A stretch of DNA of 64,000 nucleotides, from positions 17,720,329-17,784,328 of the forward strand of contig OU964922.1 of assembly GCA_918807975.1 (NCBI GenBank). The letters are read 5' to 3'. The DNA is from Aplidium turbinatum. Taxonomy: Eukaryota > Chordata > Ascidiacea > Aplousobranchia > Polyclinidae. The translations under genes were made by a program, and so were the position numbers. Shown here piece after piece: positions 22,881-34,792 of the stretch (its first letter is position 1; every line of letters begins with the position of its first letter). The notes below the pieces were generated by a model. It ran no database searches. It was not told where the DNA came from and worked only from the letters and a program-made list of their open reading frames with translations.

Positions 22881-23337
22881 CAAGGGGGCCCGACAAAATG
22901 TCTAAATTCACGAGATAAAAAGATTGATTTCAACGATTTTGCATAAAATATTGTTTTTATATTAGTTCCGTATGTCAAATGGGGCCCCCTTATGGGTAGC
23001 CTAGGCTATGCCCTTTTTTAAAATTACAGAATTTTCAATTTTTTGAGTTTAGGTGGGCCCGACAAAATGTTTCAATTTGCGTGCTTAGGTCGATTTTGCA
23101 TAAAATATTGTTTTTAAATGAATATTAGTTTTGTATTTTGAATGGGCTCCCTCATGGGTAATGGGTATGCCCTTTTTTAGAACAACAATATTTTCATTTT
23201 TTTGCGTTCAGTGGGCCAATAAAATGTTTAAATTTGCGTGTTAAATTCAATTTTGCATAAAAATTTTTTAATATTTTGAAGTTGGTATTTCTTATATGAA
23301 GTTGGTATTTCTTACATTGAAGTTGGTATTTCTTAAT
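22881..23337. repeat. Tandem units of about 165 bp, then a 21-bp triplet
   Basis: Three decaying units start at about 22881, 23052 and 23210 with GGGCCCGACAAAATGT-like words and share TTTTGCATAAAATATTGTTT and ATGCCCTTTTTTA. At 23278-23337 GAAGTTGGTATTTCTTA occurs three times. No ORF. Confidence 0.75.
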
Positions 23338-23924
23338 GTCATGAACAATAGCAATGCATTCATCCTAAGTTTGCTGCCGTAGTCTCTGCAGATTTGAAGG
23401 TCACAAATGGTATTGTATGTTAATGTAAAGCTGTAAGCACACATATGCAGTGCTTGAGTGCTATGTCAGCCATGTCGGATAGTATTGCAATTTTTATCTT
23501 CGAAATGGCTTATTTTACCCACTTGTTGCCATGGTTACAATCAGGTGTTGCCAGAGTTAGGAAGGGTTAGAGTTAGGAAAGGTTAGGGTTTTGATCTTTG
23601 CCCAGGACTAAAAAAATATCCAAAATACCAGTTTTTATTTTCAACAGCTATAAACTTTTCCTCGAATTAGAGCAGAATTCCATATCTGACAACGCTATTG
23701 AGGCTATATTTACACTATGTAGTGTTTTAGCATTTTATCTTTGTGTATAACTAGTGTGTATCTGTGAATTTAAAGTTATATTTACAATAGTGCATTGTTT
23801 GTGAAATAATGTAGTGTTAATAGCCTACTTTAACCTAATTTATCCTTTGTAAGAACGCGCATCGCAAATTTTGCTTGTGATTGGTGAGATATCACGCGAC
23901 ATGTCGCGCTGGGGGGGCCCAGGG

Positions 23925-24490
23925 ATTTCAGAGATTGTCGAGCATTTTCAGGGGTTGTCAGGCATTGTAGAGTAGCTACTTTCAGGCATTGTTAGAAATT
24001 TCTAGGCATTATCTAGGATTTTCAGGCATTGTCGATCAATATCAGTGTTTGACAGGTTTGGTAGTCATTATGGAACCTGAAACCCCTGAAAATGCTCGAC
24101 AACCCCTGAAAATGTTTGACAATCCGTGAAAATGTTCGACAATGCCTGAAAATGTTCCATAATGACTACCAAACCTGTCAAACACTGATATTGATCGACA
24201 ATGCCTGGAAATTCTAGACAATGCCTGGAAATTCCCAACAATGCCTGAAAGTAGCTACTCTACAATGCCTGACAACCCCTGAAAATCCTTGACAACCTCT
24301 GAAAATGTTTGGCAATGCCTGAAAATGTTCTATAATGCCTAACAACCCCGTCAACCACTGATAATGATCGACAATGCCTGGAAATCCTAAACAATGCTTG
24401 AAAGTAGCTACTCTACAATGCCTGACAACCCCTGAAAATGCTTGAAAACTTCCGACAATGCCTAGCAACAAGCCTGTCAACCATTGATAA
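23925..24490. repeat. Minisatellite block 1, with an internal inversion point
   Basis: It is built of degenerate units of about 24-25 bp such as CAGGCATTGTCGAACATTTT. The plus orientation runs to about 24075 and the opposite orientation follows to 24490, so the block is a large imperfect palindrome. Landmark word TAGAGTAGCTACTTTCAGG. Confidence 0.88.
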
Positions 24491-24697
24491 GTGGGTAAAG
24501 ACCTTTTTTGGAGCTGTAGTTCCAGGACAAGCTGAAGTTTTATTTAATTAATCTACTGAATGTTACCAAAATGAAAGTTACTGCTGGCTACCGAAAGCTG
24601 TGCTATAGCATTTGGTAGCCTAGTTATGGTGTGTACCAAACATTAAAATTGTCTTGGTTTGGCGGTTGGATCCGTGATGCTAATGAAGCTGTCTCAG

Positions 24698-25082
24698 CAG
24701 GGGGGAGGATGCCCCCTGCCCTCAAATTTTCTCTGGATGGGGGGCAATGGTGCCCTTTTAAGGCCATGTAAGCTACTGTAAATTTTGCAATATATAGCCT
24801 AGGCTAACAACTTCTGGTATTCACTTTTAGCCAAATTATAGGGCCTATAGCCTACAGTAGGCCCACACAAATTATCCCGTGGACACATTTTATACTTTGC
24901 AGCAGATTGTGATGCTATGAATGTGAAATTTACCTTTCGTTTCTTGTTCAAGCTATTGCAATTATTCATCTGTCTCACATTTCGACTTTCATGGGTAATA
25001 GCGGGAAAACGAACGAGTTGCCCAGCATTATCGCTATATCTCATCCTAAAACTCTCGTCCTAAAATTGTTCCGGCGCCCCTC
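24698..25082. mobile_element. Short hAT relative of the 11192 element
   Basis: The left end CAGGGGGGAGGATGCCCCCT and the right end GTTCCGGCGCCCCTC match the 11192 family. The flanks TGTCTCAG (24690-24697) and TATCTCAG (25083-25090) agree at seven of eight bases. It has no transposase. Near 24790 two TAGGCTA-type insertions sit back to back compared with the 11192 copy. Confidence 0.78.
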
Positions 25083-25440
25083 TATCTCAGGTTTGTAAAC
25101 TGCCTACAACAAGCTTTAATGAGTCACTGGAAATAAGCTTAAATGATAGTTCCAACGATCATGAAGCAGAAGTTGCATAACCTACGTGAAGAAAGATTAT
25201 TGTCTTGATTTTTCATAGTAGGCTATTCTGTGAAAACTTGAAATATACGCCAAACAAAATATTCCAAAGGAGCTCAAAAGCCACCACTCGCCAAGCCCAA
25301 ACCGTACAATATTAGCCTATCATAGATACGCTAGCCAAACTGGCAACCTTGATTGTTGATTGTGTCCATAAAGTCAGTCGAGCGTGACGATAATTCCACG
25401 ATTGCCGAGTTGCATATTAACTTCGACTGCCAGAATTTTA
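25040..25440. repeat. Duplicated block, about 400 bp, also at 27785-28170
   Basis: The two blocks share the 3' end of the short hAT (GTTCCGGCGCCCC), its flank and about 350 bp beyond (AGGTTTGTAAACTGCCTACA to GACGATAATTCCACGATTG). Since the hAT border and flank are copied together, this is a segmental duplication rather than two insertions. Confidence 0.85.
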
Positions 25441-25460
25441 CACGGCTTGCTGTAATCATA

Positions 25461-25728
25461 GATATAGATATGCAACTCAGTGGTGCGTAACGATGTTTGA
25501 AGGCTAACAGCGTAGCTATGGCTGTATGCATTGACTTCAAACTTGGCACAGCAAAACAACTTTATTTTTAATATATTTTTTTGGTTTTTGTTTAAATAAA
25601 ACTTTCTTCGTTTTCAAGTTGACGTATGGATTGCTTGTGATGACGTCACATTCTCGTTCCGCATGGACTGCTTTATGGAGATTCTGGCGATTGAAAACAA
25701 ATCACAGTCACAGAGGGTACCTCTAAAT
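25461..25728. repeat. Second copy of the 22014 repeat
   Basis: It joins the duplicated block on the left and the minisatellite on the right. Its match to 22014-22279 ends at CCTCTAAA in both. Confidence 0.9.
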
Positions 25729-25734
25729 ACCCTT

Positions 25735-26640
25735 TGTCAGGCATTGTAGGCATTGTCGGGCATTGTCAGGCATTGTCGGGCACTGTCGGCTTTTTGGGGG
25801 GTTGTGGAGCATTTTCAGGAGTTGTCGAACATTTTCAGGGGTTTCAGGTATTGTAGAGTAGGCTAACTACTTTCAGGCATTGTTGGGAATTTCTAGGCAT
25901 TGTGTAAGATTTCCAGGCATTGTCGATCATTATCAGTGGTTGACAGGCTTGTGAGGCATTGTCGAACATTTTCAGGCATTATCGAACATACTCAGGGGTT
26001 GTCGAGCATTTTCAGGGGTTGTCAGGCATTGTAGAGTAGCTACTTTCAGGCATTGTTGGGAATTTCCAGGCATTGTCTAGGATTTCCAGGCATTGTCGAT
26101 CAATATCAGTGTTTGACAGGTTTGGTAGTCATTATGGAACATTTTCAGGCATTGTCGAACATGTTCAGGAATTGTCGAGCATTTTCAGGGGTTGTCAGGC
26201 ATTGTAGAGTAGCTACTTTCAGGCATTGTTGGGAATTTCTAGGCATTATCTAGGATTTGCAGTCATTGTCGATCAATATCAGTGTTTGACAGGTTTGGTA
26301 GTCATTATGGAACATTTTCAGGCATTGTCGAACATTTTCAGGGATTGTCGAGCATTTTCAGGGGTTGTCAGGCATTGTAGAGTAGCTACTTTCAGGCATT
26401 GTTGGGAATTTCCAGGCATTGTTGATCATTATTAGTGGTTGACGGGTTTGTCAGGCATTGTCGAACATTTTCAGGGGTTGTCCAGCATTTTCAGGGGTAG
26501 TCAGGCATTCTAAATTAAGCTACTTTCAGGCATTGTTGGGCATTTCCTAGCATTGTCTAAGATTTCCAGGCATTGTCGATCATTATTGGTTTTTGACACG
26601 TTTGTCAGGCATTGTCGAACATTTTCATGCATTTTTATTC
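25735..26640. repeat. Minisatellite block 2 with 173-bp higher-order units
   Basis: The landmark GTAGAGTAGCTACTTTCAGG falls at 26031, 26204 and 26377, a 173-bp period made of about seven short units. All units here point the same way. One unit at 25861 carries an extra GGCTA in the landmark. Confidence 0.88.
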
Positions 26641-26897
26641 CCAGCTTTGCATGCGCAGCAGAATGATCCCTTTCTATTTTGCGTAGGTTGTAAACGTATT
26701 TACGGTATACACAAACACAGCAGCGTTTAAATGACCTGGCTATCATAAGTATCGACAATGCCTGACAAACCTGTCAAAACCTGGTAATGATCGACAACCC
26801 AAGAAAACGTTCGACAACGCCAAACAAACCTATCAACCACTGAATATGTTCGACAATGCCTGAAAATCCTAGACAATGCCTGAAGATGTCCGACAAT

Positions 26898-27349
26898 CAG
26901 TGGCGTAGCTAGGGGGGGAAGAAGGGGAGGACCGCCCCGGGCGGCACGTCTGGGGGCGGCACTTTCAGACTACGATTTTTGATTTTGATTATAATCTGAT
27001 AAAAAACGCATTTCATTTTCACACAGGGCCGGATTTAGCTAATGGGGGGCCCGGGCACTTTTAGATCAGGGGCCCCCGTGCAAAAAAATTCGCCTACGGC
27101 GCGAAACACCCCCTCGACGTCTACAGTAGCATCAATCCAGCACTGCACAGCATTTTGCAGAAACCACAAAAGCTAATAGTAAAAAATCACATTTTTTTCA
27201 CGTAGGGGGGCCCTTTAAAAGTCGGGGGTTCCGGGGTACCTGCACCCTCTGCCCCCCCTAAATCCGGGCCTGTTTTCACATGCTTTTTCTTGAAGGGGCG
27301 GCAAAATCTGAATCCACCTCGGGCGGCACATTCCCTAGCTACGCCACTG
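26898..27349. mobile_element. hAT-type MITE in the minisatellite, TSD CCGACAAT
   Basis: Ends CAGTGGCGTAGCTAGGG and CCCTAGCTACGCCACTG are complements. The 8-bp CCGACAAT, part of a satellite unit, is duplicated at 26890-26897 and 27350-27357. Its body contains another MITE. Confidence 0.93.
27024..27272. mobile_element. hAT-type MITE nested in the MITE, TSD TTTTCACA
   Basis: Ends CAGGGCCGGATTTAG and CTAAATCCGGGCCTG are near complements, flanked by TTTTCACA at 27016-27023 and 27273-27280. GC-rich arms and no ORF. This is the third layer: satellite, MITE, MITE. Confidence 0.93.
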
Positions 27350-27784
27350 CCGACAATGCCTGCCAGAAAGAATCTAAAGTACTTTATAATGCCTGAGAGC
27401 CCCTGACACTTAAAAATATTCGACAATTCTTGAAAATTTCCGACAATGACTGATAATGGTTGACAAGCCTGTCAACCATTGATATTGATCGACAATGCCT
27501 GGAAATCCTAGACAATGCCTTGAAATTACCGACAATGCCTGAAAGTAGCTACTCTACAATGCCTGACAACCCCTGAAAATGCTCGACAACCCCTGAAAAT
27601 GTTCGACAATTCCTGAAAATGTTCGGCAATGCCTGAAAATGTTCCATAATGACTACCAAACCTGTCAACCACTGATATTGATCGACAATGCCTGGAAATC
27701 CCAACAATGCCTGAAAGTAGCTACTCTACAATGCCTGACAACCCCTGAAAATCCTCGACAACCCCTGAAAATGTTTGACAATTA

Positions 27785-28170
27785 TCTCTACCGTATATCT
27801 CACCCTAAAATCGTTCCGGCGCCCCTCTATCTCAGGTTTGTAAACTGCCTACAACAAGCTTTAATGAGTCACTGGAAATAAGCTTAAATGATATTTCCAA
27901 CGATCATGAAACAGAAGTTGCATAACCTACGTGAAGAAAGATTATTGTCTTGATTTTTCATAGTAGGCTATTCTGTAAAAACTTGAAATATACGCCATCA
28001 AAAATATTCCAAAGGAGCTCAAAAGCCACCACTCGCCAAGCCCAAACCGTACAATAATAGCCTACCATAGATACGCTAGCCAAGCTGGCAACCTTGATTG
28101 TTGATTGTGTCCATAAAGTCAGTCGAGCGTGACGATAATTCCACGATTGCTGAGTTGCATATCTATATTT
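27785..28170. repeat. Second copy of the duplicated block
   Basis: It matches 25040-25440 as described there. Beyond it, 28170-28420 lies between two GATATCTATG words that recall CATAGATATCTTACATATAG near 21990, perhaps the ends of another short element. Confidence 0.8.
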
Positions 28171-28556
28171 AAGATATCTATGCTGTAATGCTGTTTCTGC
28201 TGAAAACATAGCTAGATTAGCTGCGCCACTAGCGGCGCAAGGTGTTGCTTAAAAAACGGCCACAACTTTTTTTGCCAAGGGTCCCTGGTTGGAGGAGAGT
28301 GATAATCTTAAACTAGAGGAATTAAGCTTTCCAACGATACTAAATTTGTTAAGGTCGCAATTTATTCCAGGCGGCCCTACATTTTCGCATTTTACGCTCA
28401 GACTATATCTATATGTAAGATATCTATGGTAGGACTATGCAAAAAATCTTTGCTGCCAAGCACAAACACTTAGGAATTTCAGCTCACCAATAAAACCATT
28501 TTTACTAGTTTAATGTTTTTCAAGAGTACTATAATGAAACTAAGCTGCAAACTCTA

Positions 28557-28842
28557 GTCGTATATCCTAAAATGAGGTTAAGCCCCATCTTGGAGCCATA
28601 AGAAAAGTTTTTTCGAACTCGGTGGAACGCGCCCCAACTGATGATACAAGTTCCATCTTTGTACCTTATGACGTTATTTTTACGTATTTTGCCCCAACTT
28701 CGGGGGCCCCTTATTCGGGAATATGCCCCACCTGAGGTACTCAGATCGACTTGTTCCAAAGTCTACAACTGAAGGCATAAAATCTGGTGTAGGTTTTGTT
28801 CTTGTACTTTATGATGTTTTTTGACCCCCAAAATGGGTTTTT
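28557..28842 (-). repeat. Repeat R, copy 2, first part
   Basis: On the minus strand it matches copy 1 without the GCCCA-rich insertion. It is cut at 28842 by the Mutator-like element and resumes at 35401-35533, where it ends with the complement of TAGTCCGGCAGCCCGTGAC. Confidence 0.88.
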
Positions 28843-30776
28843 CACCGGGCCGCATATTTACAAAAGGTTCCCTATTTTGTGCCTATCTCGAAAACTGACC
28901 AATCAGAAGCCGTATCGCTTTCTTACGTCAATTCATTTGCAAAGTTTCTTTGCGTGATTGCGTCGAGTCGCAAGTTTGCTCCAGGATTGCCAGTTCTGCG
29001 GTTGCTAGTAGCATCTATACTAGTGCGTAGTAGTGGTAGGTTAGTTAGTTGATACATTGCATTTTTGTACCAAAAATACTTTGAAGACTGATTGTTATAA
29101 TTAGGTAATCTATGAAGAATAGTGGATTTACATGTTGTCTAGCTCAATGAGGTCATTGAATATGAAGCCTAACAACTGTGATAGAGCAACTAGCCCACAG
29201 CAAATAGGCTATAAGTTTATAGGCCAGCTATCATTAGCTAAACAAGCACGCTTGGTGAAGTGTATTCTGAAAGAGTAGTCTGCTATTAAATATTTTCCTT
29301 GTCTTAGTCAAGACACATTTAACCATAACTTTTTACTTGTTAGGAAAATATTTCTAATTAACAGAATCTATGGTGATAAACTGTGCTGTTTTGACTATTC
29401 TTCAACATCTCGTGATGGAGTAGCTACCTTAATTTACGTTTTGTTGTAGACAAACACGTTAGAAAAGTAAGTCAATAATTATTAGCCTACTTATTCGTTT
29501 TTTGTGCAGACCATATACTATTGTACATCATGAGTGTTAGGCTATGCAACAAATCTTTGCTGCGACTTATGTAGCCTATTAATGTGTAGTAGCCTACTGT
29601 ACTGATGCACTGAAAATACACTGGCAAGTATGAAGCATAGTAGGCATAATGTTGTGGCATTTTTAAAAATGTGTAGTTTTTATGAGTCGCCTACAAAGAT
29701 TAATTTTCCAAAAAGACATGCAAATGTGGCTTTCAAGAAAGCACAATTTCCTATATCTCGTAATATTTTGTATATATCAAATAGTCACTGAATATACAAT
29801 GTTAAGTAATGAAAGTAAATGAACCGTGATGATTATCCATTCTTACAGCACATTTTATCTGCAATTTTAGATTTGGACTATCGGACAAAAAGAAAGCATT
29901 TTACCCCTACATCTCATTCCTATTCATGCTGCAAACATTTCACTGAAGCAGATATAATTAGTCATTGGACAAAAAGTGATTTTCTTGTTGTGTTTATTTT
30001 AAACTAAGTTTATTAGGCTTGAGTAAAACATTCCTCCTTTCTTAAAAAACAATGACTCAAGAGTCAAGATGATGCTCTCACTAGGATACTCAAACAATGT
30101 TGCTTATCGTAGTAGGCCTATTCAACTTGAATATGCAATAAGGAAACTCACACATTATCACATTTTTGATTAATAAAATAAAACTGTAATTGTTTCATTG
30201 CATTTGTTGCATTTTCTGTATATTGAGTATTGCAATTGTACATGTATATTTACTGGAATGCTATTACAGAGAAGTGCGTTGCATGGAACTTGTCTAGAGG
30301 ATCAGTGTTCACTGTTCATACCTTTAAACAGGTTATATTGATACCAATATTCTTACCACCTGGCATGATTCAAATGTAAACAGGTGCTCTTCATCTTGCT
30401 TAAATATGTCCGGCATATGATTGGAATATGATTGTCAACTTTAAGGATACTTTATTGGTAACATGAAAACATAAACGCTATGCATAAATTTAACTGAAGA
30501 TTGCGACTTACAAGAATCTAACAATAACAACTAACAACCTAACAAGAACCGAACTAAGATAGGCTTAGCGATGCAATTTCCTAATTGCTGCCAGCGCTTG
30601 TAGGCTATGGAGGTAGGAGAGCAGGTTGAACGTTAATTGTTTCTGGTGCAGACGCGACAAATTTCTGTGACAGCTTTCCCTGGTTGTGAAAGTCACACCA
30701 CAGTGCGGCAATGCCATTGGGTTTGGGTAATATTGGTAACGTCTCGAGGTAAAAGGACAAGCTGCAACTAGGACTA

Positions 30777-30866
30777 CCACGGTGTCTTATAAAACACCGG
30801 TCATTTTTGTTTTTGCAGTAATTACATATTTTTTGCAGTAATAATAAGTTTTATAGGACACCGTGG
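30777..30866. mobile_element. 90-bp TA-flanked palindromic MITE
   Basis: Ends CCACGGTGTCTTATAAAAC and GTTTTATAGGACACCGTGG pair with one mismatch, flanked by TA at 30775-30776 and 30867-30868. It lies just downstream of the transposase gene. TA flanks suggest a Tc1/mariner-type origin. Confidence 0.8.
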
Positions 30867-30939
30867 TAAAAATCGGCGGTAAAAAAACGGTAATCCTAAT
30901 GTTAAAAGCAACATCAAACAGTTACACAAGTTATATAAA

Positions 30940-33910
30940 TTAATGACCATTGCCATGGCTTTTCGCATTGTGCTGGTTGCACATAATATTGGCAGCTAAA
31001 CTACGCTTTCTCTTCTTTCTTGGCGCTGATGTGGAGGTTGATGGGGGGCGACCTTTCCCAAGTGGTGCCGAACCTCTACAGACTCCTAAGCGCCTGCGAG
31101 CGATCGATGCTGGCTGACAATGGATTTTTTCCCTCCACATGTTTTTGGTGTAGCGTCCTTGCTGAAGCGATGAAAAGCTGAAATAATGTTCGCTTCTGAG
31201 CGAGCCAATTCCACTGCATCAACAAATTTCAAAAGAGCACTGTTCAATGTTTGTGTGTTCCACTGCAACGAAAGCTTGCGCTGAAGAAGAGACGGTAAGG
31301 TGTCAACGATTGCAGCGTTTCGAGAAGCATAATCTTGGGTCTCTTTGTCAGTTTTCTCTTCTTCAGTTGGAGAAAGCTGCTCCCCCATGCTGATTTCGGG
31401 CTGGCTGACTTGGGAAATAGGCCTACTAGTGCTTTCCTTGACTAGCCCTTGAAAAAAACTTTGAGGAATCGCATTTTCTGCTCCCAAAGCAATGCAGGCA
31501 TAGCGGTGCTTCTCCTCTGGTGATCCTTCATAGTACTTGTCTGATTTTAACTGTTCATGAACTAAAATGGTTTTTTGGTGTTTGCACAATTTGCCACTTA
31601 AGCCCACTGGACAAGTGCAAACACCAGACAGAAGATCAACCTTGTAGCATACAGCAGCATTGCTTTCACTGGAGACCGTAAATGACATTGCCTTGTCAGA
31701 CGACACAATGTGGTCTTTGCTTAGAGGAGGTTTTGCCACTGTGATTTTTTTCTTTCTGTTCAGAATGATATTTAGAATTCTGTTCACGAAATATTGCGAG
31801 TATACATCCACTACAAATTGAACCAACTGGCAGGCGTTGTATGCTTTACATCTGTAAAAAATCAAGGCACATTGCTTCTAAATTGTGTTGTTATACTTAT
31901 CCAGGCCATGCATTGGACAGTGGTTTTATGTTTGGTCCGTACCCTAGGCTACTTCATAAGCACCTGAAAATTTTGTATAATTTTCGCAAGTTAGCCCACC
32001 TGTTAAACACAAAATCTTTAATAATCCGCATCGTTGACTCACAACAATTATTGGTGTTTTGGCCGCGAGTGCGTAAACCAGTGCGGAAAGCCAAACACCA
32101 ATCTCCTTTTTTGTTCATCCACCGTTCAACATACCTAAAAAGTGCCATTGCTTTTAAGGCGAGTAACCTAAGTAGCTCATACTACAAGAAAATTTCACCA
32201 TGCAAGTTGCTGCAACTGCATATAATAATCAACATCAAAAACTGTGGGCCTACTACGCTACTAGTATGAACGCTAATTGTAATCGTACGTAAGAAACTTG
32301 TAAAGTTTCATCTCCACACATGCGTCTTCCATTTCCTTGTAATTTGAAGTGCACTCCTCTTCAGTTTCACTATAGAGTAGGCCTATGCTTTTAAAAAGAT
32401 TCATCAACTGCTGTCGGTTCTCCTGAGGCACACCATTCTTCGAGCTCAGCAACCACCGCCATACAGCCTTCAATGAAAAGGGTGACTGTATTTGCAATAT
32501 AGGCTACCAGAAAGTCGCCGTTTCAATATCGATCATATCTAAAGTGAAATTAAATTTAAAAAAGGGAAATGAATTTTATCGGAACGAATTCAAACTTCAA
32601 ACAATTGTGTAGGCGGGGCTAAGCCTAGATTAGAATGTTTAAAATCAATTAGCCTACTCACCTGTAGTACATGGAAAATGCACAGAAGTCGTTTGCTTTG
32701 GGGCCAAACACTCCGAAGAGCATTTGTTTCTGCACAGCAATCGTCAGTCATAAAAAGCGTAGGGGCTGATGAACCAAAAAATCCATATCCTTCTGTCATT
32801 TCTTTGAATAGCTTAAACCCTGTTGAAAGATGTATTGTTTTTCAAAACGTAGGCTAATATGTAAGACAAATGTTTGCAATTTGTTTTAGTGGTAACAAAT
32901 CTTGTCAAATGGTAGCGAGAATATGGTAGGAGAAAGCGGGGCAAAACGGACATTTGTTTGTTTAAGAAAGCTGAAAACTAAAACCCGCCTTCCACTACAA
33001 GTTATAGGCTACCTTTTGTTAGAGAGCACTCATCTTGTCCACTTGTCACAATTGCACCTAACGGCATGGCACCAATTGGAGATCTGCATAACAAGACAGT
33101 TAGTGAGCAATTTGTCTGGTCCAAACTACATGTTGAGTCTACGAAGACAATTTCTGATGATTGACTCATAAACTGGTGTATTCTCTTCATAAGAGGAGTA
33201 ACTACGACACATAGAAATGGTTCTTCTTTGTTTGAGAAACGGATATCAGCTTCCGAACTAACAGCAAAGTTTTCAAGGGCTGTGTGTAAGTCAGCACCTT
33301 GAAAACTACCATATTCTGATTTTCGCCACTGGTTCCATAAGTGGTACACAGCTCTTGGCTTTGGATTTGAAGCATTGTTGGCCATTCCTAATATTCCCTC
33401 CGAGATCAGAATGTTAGTCCCATGAGCAGTGACAGCTTGCGATGCAGAAAGCCCTTGCAAAAAATAGGTCTTGAATTGCTCCTTCGTCTTTTGTGTGATT
33501 TTAAGGGAAGTTAAACTTTCTGCAACATTGCTAGCATGGTTATGATTGTTTGAAATCTTGATGGAGCACGGATGGCCACTTTTATTCCATTTGCACTTCT
33601 TATTGTGCAATAATCCTATTTTGACCTCAAGCTTGGCTGGACAGTCAGTGTTTGTTTTTGTTGTTGCGGTACATGCTCTTTTCCTGTGCTTTAAGTGACA
33701 TGTATATCGCTTTCGAAAGGTATACTTCGTCGCACAGGGAAAAGTTTTATGAACATTCCAACTTGTGTTGGATAGCTCGCTGAACTTCGTAAACCACTCC
33801 TTCCATTCTTCCACACTACGTATGTTAGCCGTTAGAACAGTTTCGTGATCGTTGCTTTGGTGCACTTCAGTATCTAATTGCTGCAATATCTCATCAGAGA
33901 TACAATCCAT
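30940..33910 (-). CDS. MULE transposase with SWIM finger, five exons
   Basis: Inferred exons on the minus strand are 33910-33013, 32819-32662, 32485-32289, 32134-31964 and 31851 onward; all introns are GT-AG and all phases agree. Exon 1 has a Cys/His-rich FLYWCH/WRKY-like region (KRYTCHLKHRKRAC, then TDCPAKLEVKI, then CSIKISNNHNH) and the first catalytic block of the MULE domain (EIVFVDSTCSLDQ). Exon 2 has the second (PTLFMTDDCCAETNALRSVW, then CIFHVLQ). Exon 5 has the SWIM zinc finger (GVCTCPVGLSGKLCKH, CxC-xn-CxH). The first-frame stop is at 31086, giving about 729 residues. An overlapping frame ends at 30940 with KRKRSLAANIMCNQHNAKSH, the usual family tail, so one frameshift near 31130-31145 (A-rich runs) or a sequencing slip separates body and tail. 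It should bind the TIRs and cut and rejoin the element. Confidence 0.9.
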
Positions 33911-34017
33911 TATTATAATAGGCTACACTGACAGAATGATCTAGGAATAGCCTATGCTACAAAAATGCAATAACTTTTCAAGTTACCTTTCTTTTTCAAT
34001 GAAATTTCTGCACATAT

Positions 34018-34203
34018 TAGAGATGTGCGAAAAATGTAATGTTAAAAATGTCGTTTACCCAACTGATGACGTTTTTTAAACAGACTAGATGAGAATGATT
34101 AAAATCTGTCGTTTACTCTGCTGTAGTAGCAGTTAAAAGTAACAGATTTTTAAAGTAACGGTTAATAACAGTTATTTAAAAATAACAGTTAAGCACATCT
34201 CTA
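34018..34203. mobile_element. hAT-type MITE inside the Mutator-like element
   Basis: Ends TAGAGATGTGC and GCACATCTCTA are exact complements. The flanks GCACATAT (34010-34017) and GTACATAT (34204-34211) agree at seven of eight bases. No ORF. Confidence 0.85.
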
Positions 34204-34792
34204 GTACATATGCTAGTCATCTACCGATTTTGTTATGTACCAGTGTTCTCTGTCTATTAGAAGTAGGCTACCCTACCGTGCGTAAATCAAACTTAATTTT
34301 CTTATTATCTTAAGATTTTTTGGTACTGCTGAAATTATAAGGCAATGGTAATCGACTTAACAGAAATCTAGCGAGAATCTGACCTTGATGACGAATGATT
34401 ACGTTTAAGTTGAAATTGTTCGATCGTGCGACGTTTGTTACGTCACAAAGTGAAGTGTCGTAATCAGCGTAGCCTATCAGGAGCAGCAGCTGTCATCCAC
34501 GAAACAGTTTATTGCATGGAAATAACGTCTGAAAAACATTCTCCAAGGAACACAGATACGTTTCAAACAATAGCAGACTAGCAAACTAGCACTGTTACCA
34601 CTATACCCTCAAAATCTTTTTTCCACCTGCCACAATTGGAGCCCTTTTGCAATCACCAATACAGCCCAGCCTATCTGTGGTTTTATTAGCCAGCTTGGAG
34701 AAAGATATTAATTGCACATGCTTCCTCAAGTTCGCAACATTCTAACCGCTTTACCAATTGCACAGGTGATAGGCCACCTGAGAAGCCATGAT

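Larger units (their letters stand above)
26755..27785. repeat. Minisatellite block 3, opposite orientation, holding two nested MITEs
   Basis: Units read CGACAATGCCTGAAAATGTT, the complement of block 2. The array is interrupted by the MITE at 26898-27349 and resumes at 27350. The 26641-26754 spacer between blocks 2 and 3 is not satellite and has no recognised content. Confidence 0.85.

Noticed and set aside
24214-24480. ORFs with repeated RHCxxFPGIV text here and at 26053-26435
   Set aside because: They are translated minisatellite units without start context or conservation.
23925-27785. CRISPR-like array of short direct repeats
   Set aside because: Units are degenerate and contiguous without unique spacers, and the DNA is from an animal genome.
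31841-32269. 142-residue plus-strand ORF
   Set aside because: It spans exon, intron and exon of the transposase gene on the other strand and has no domain.
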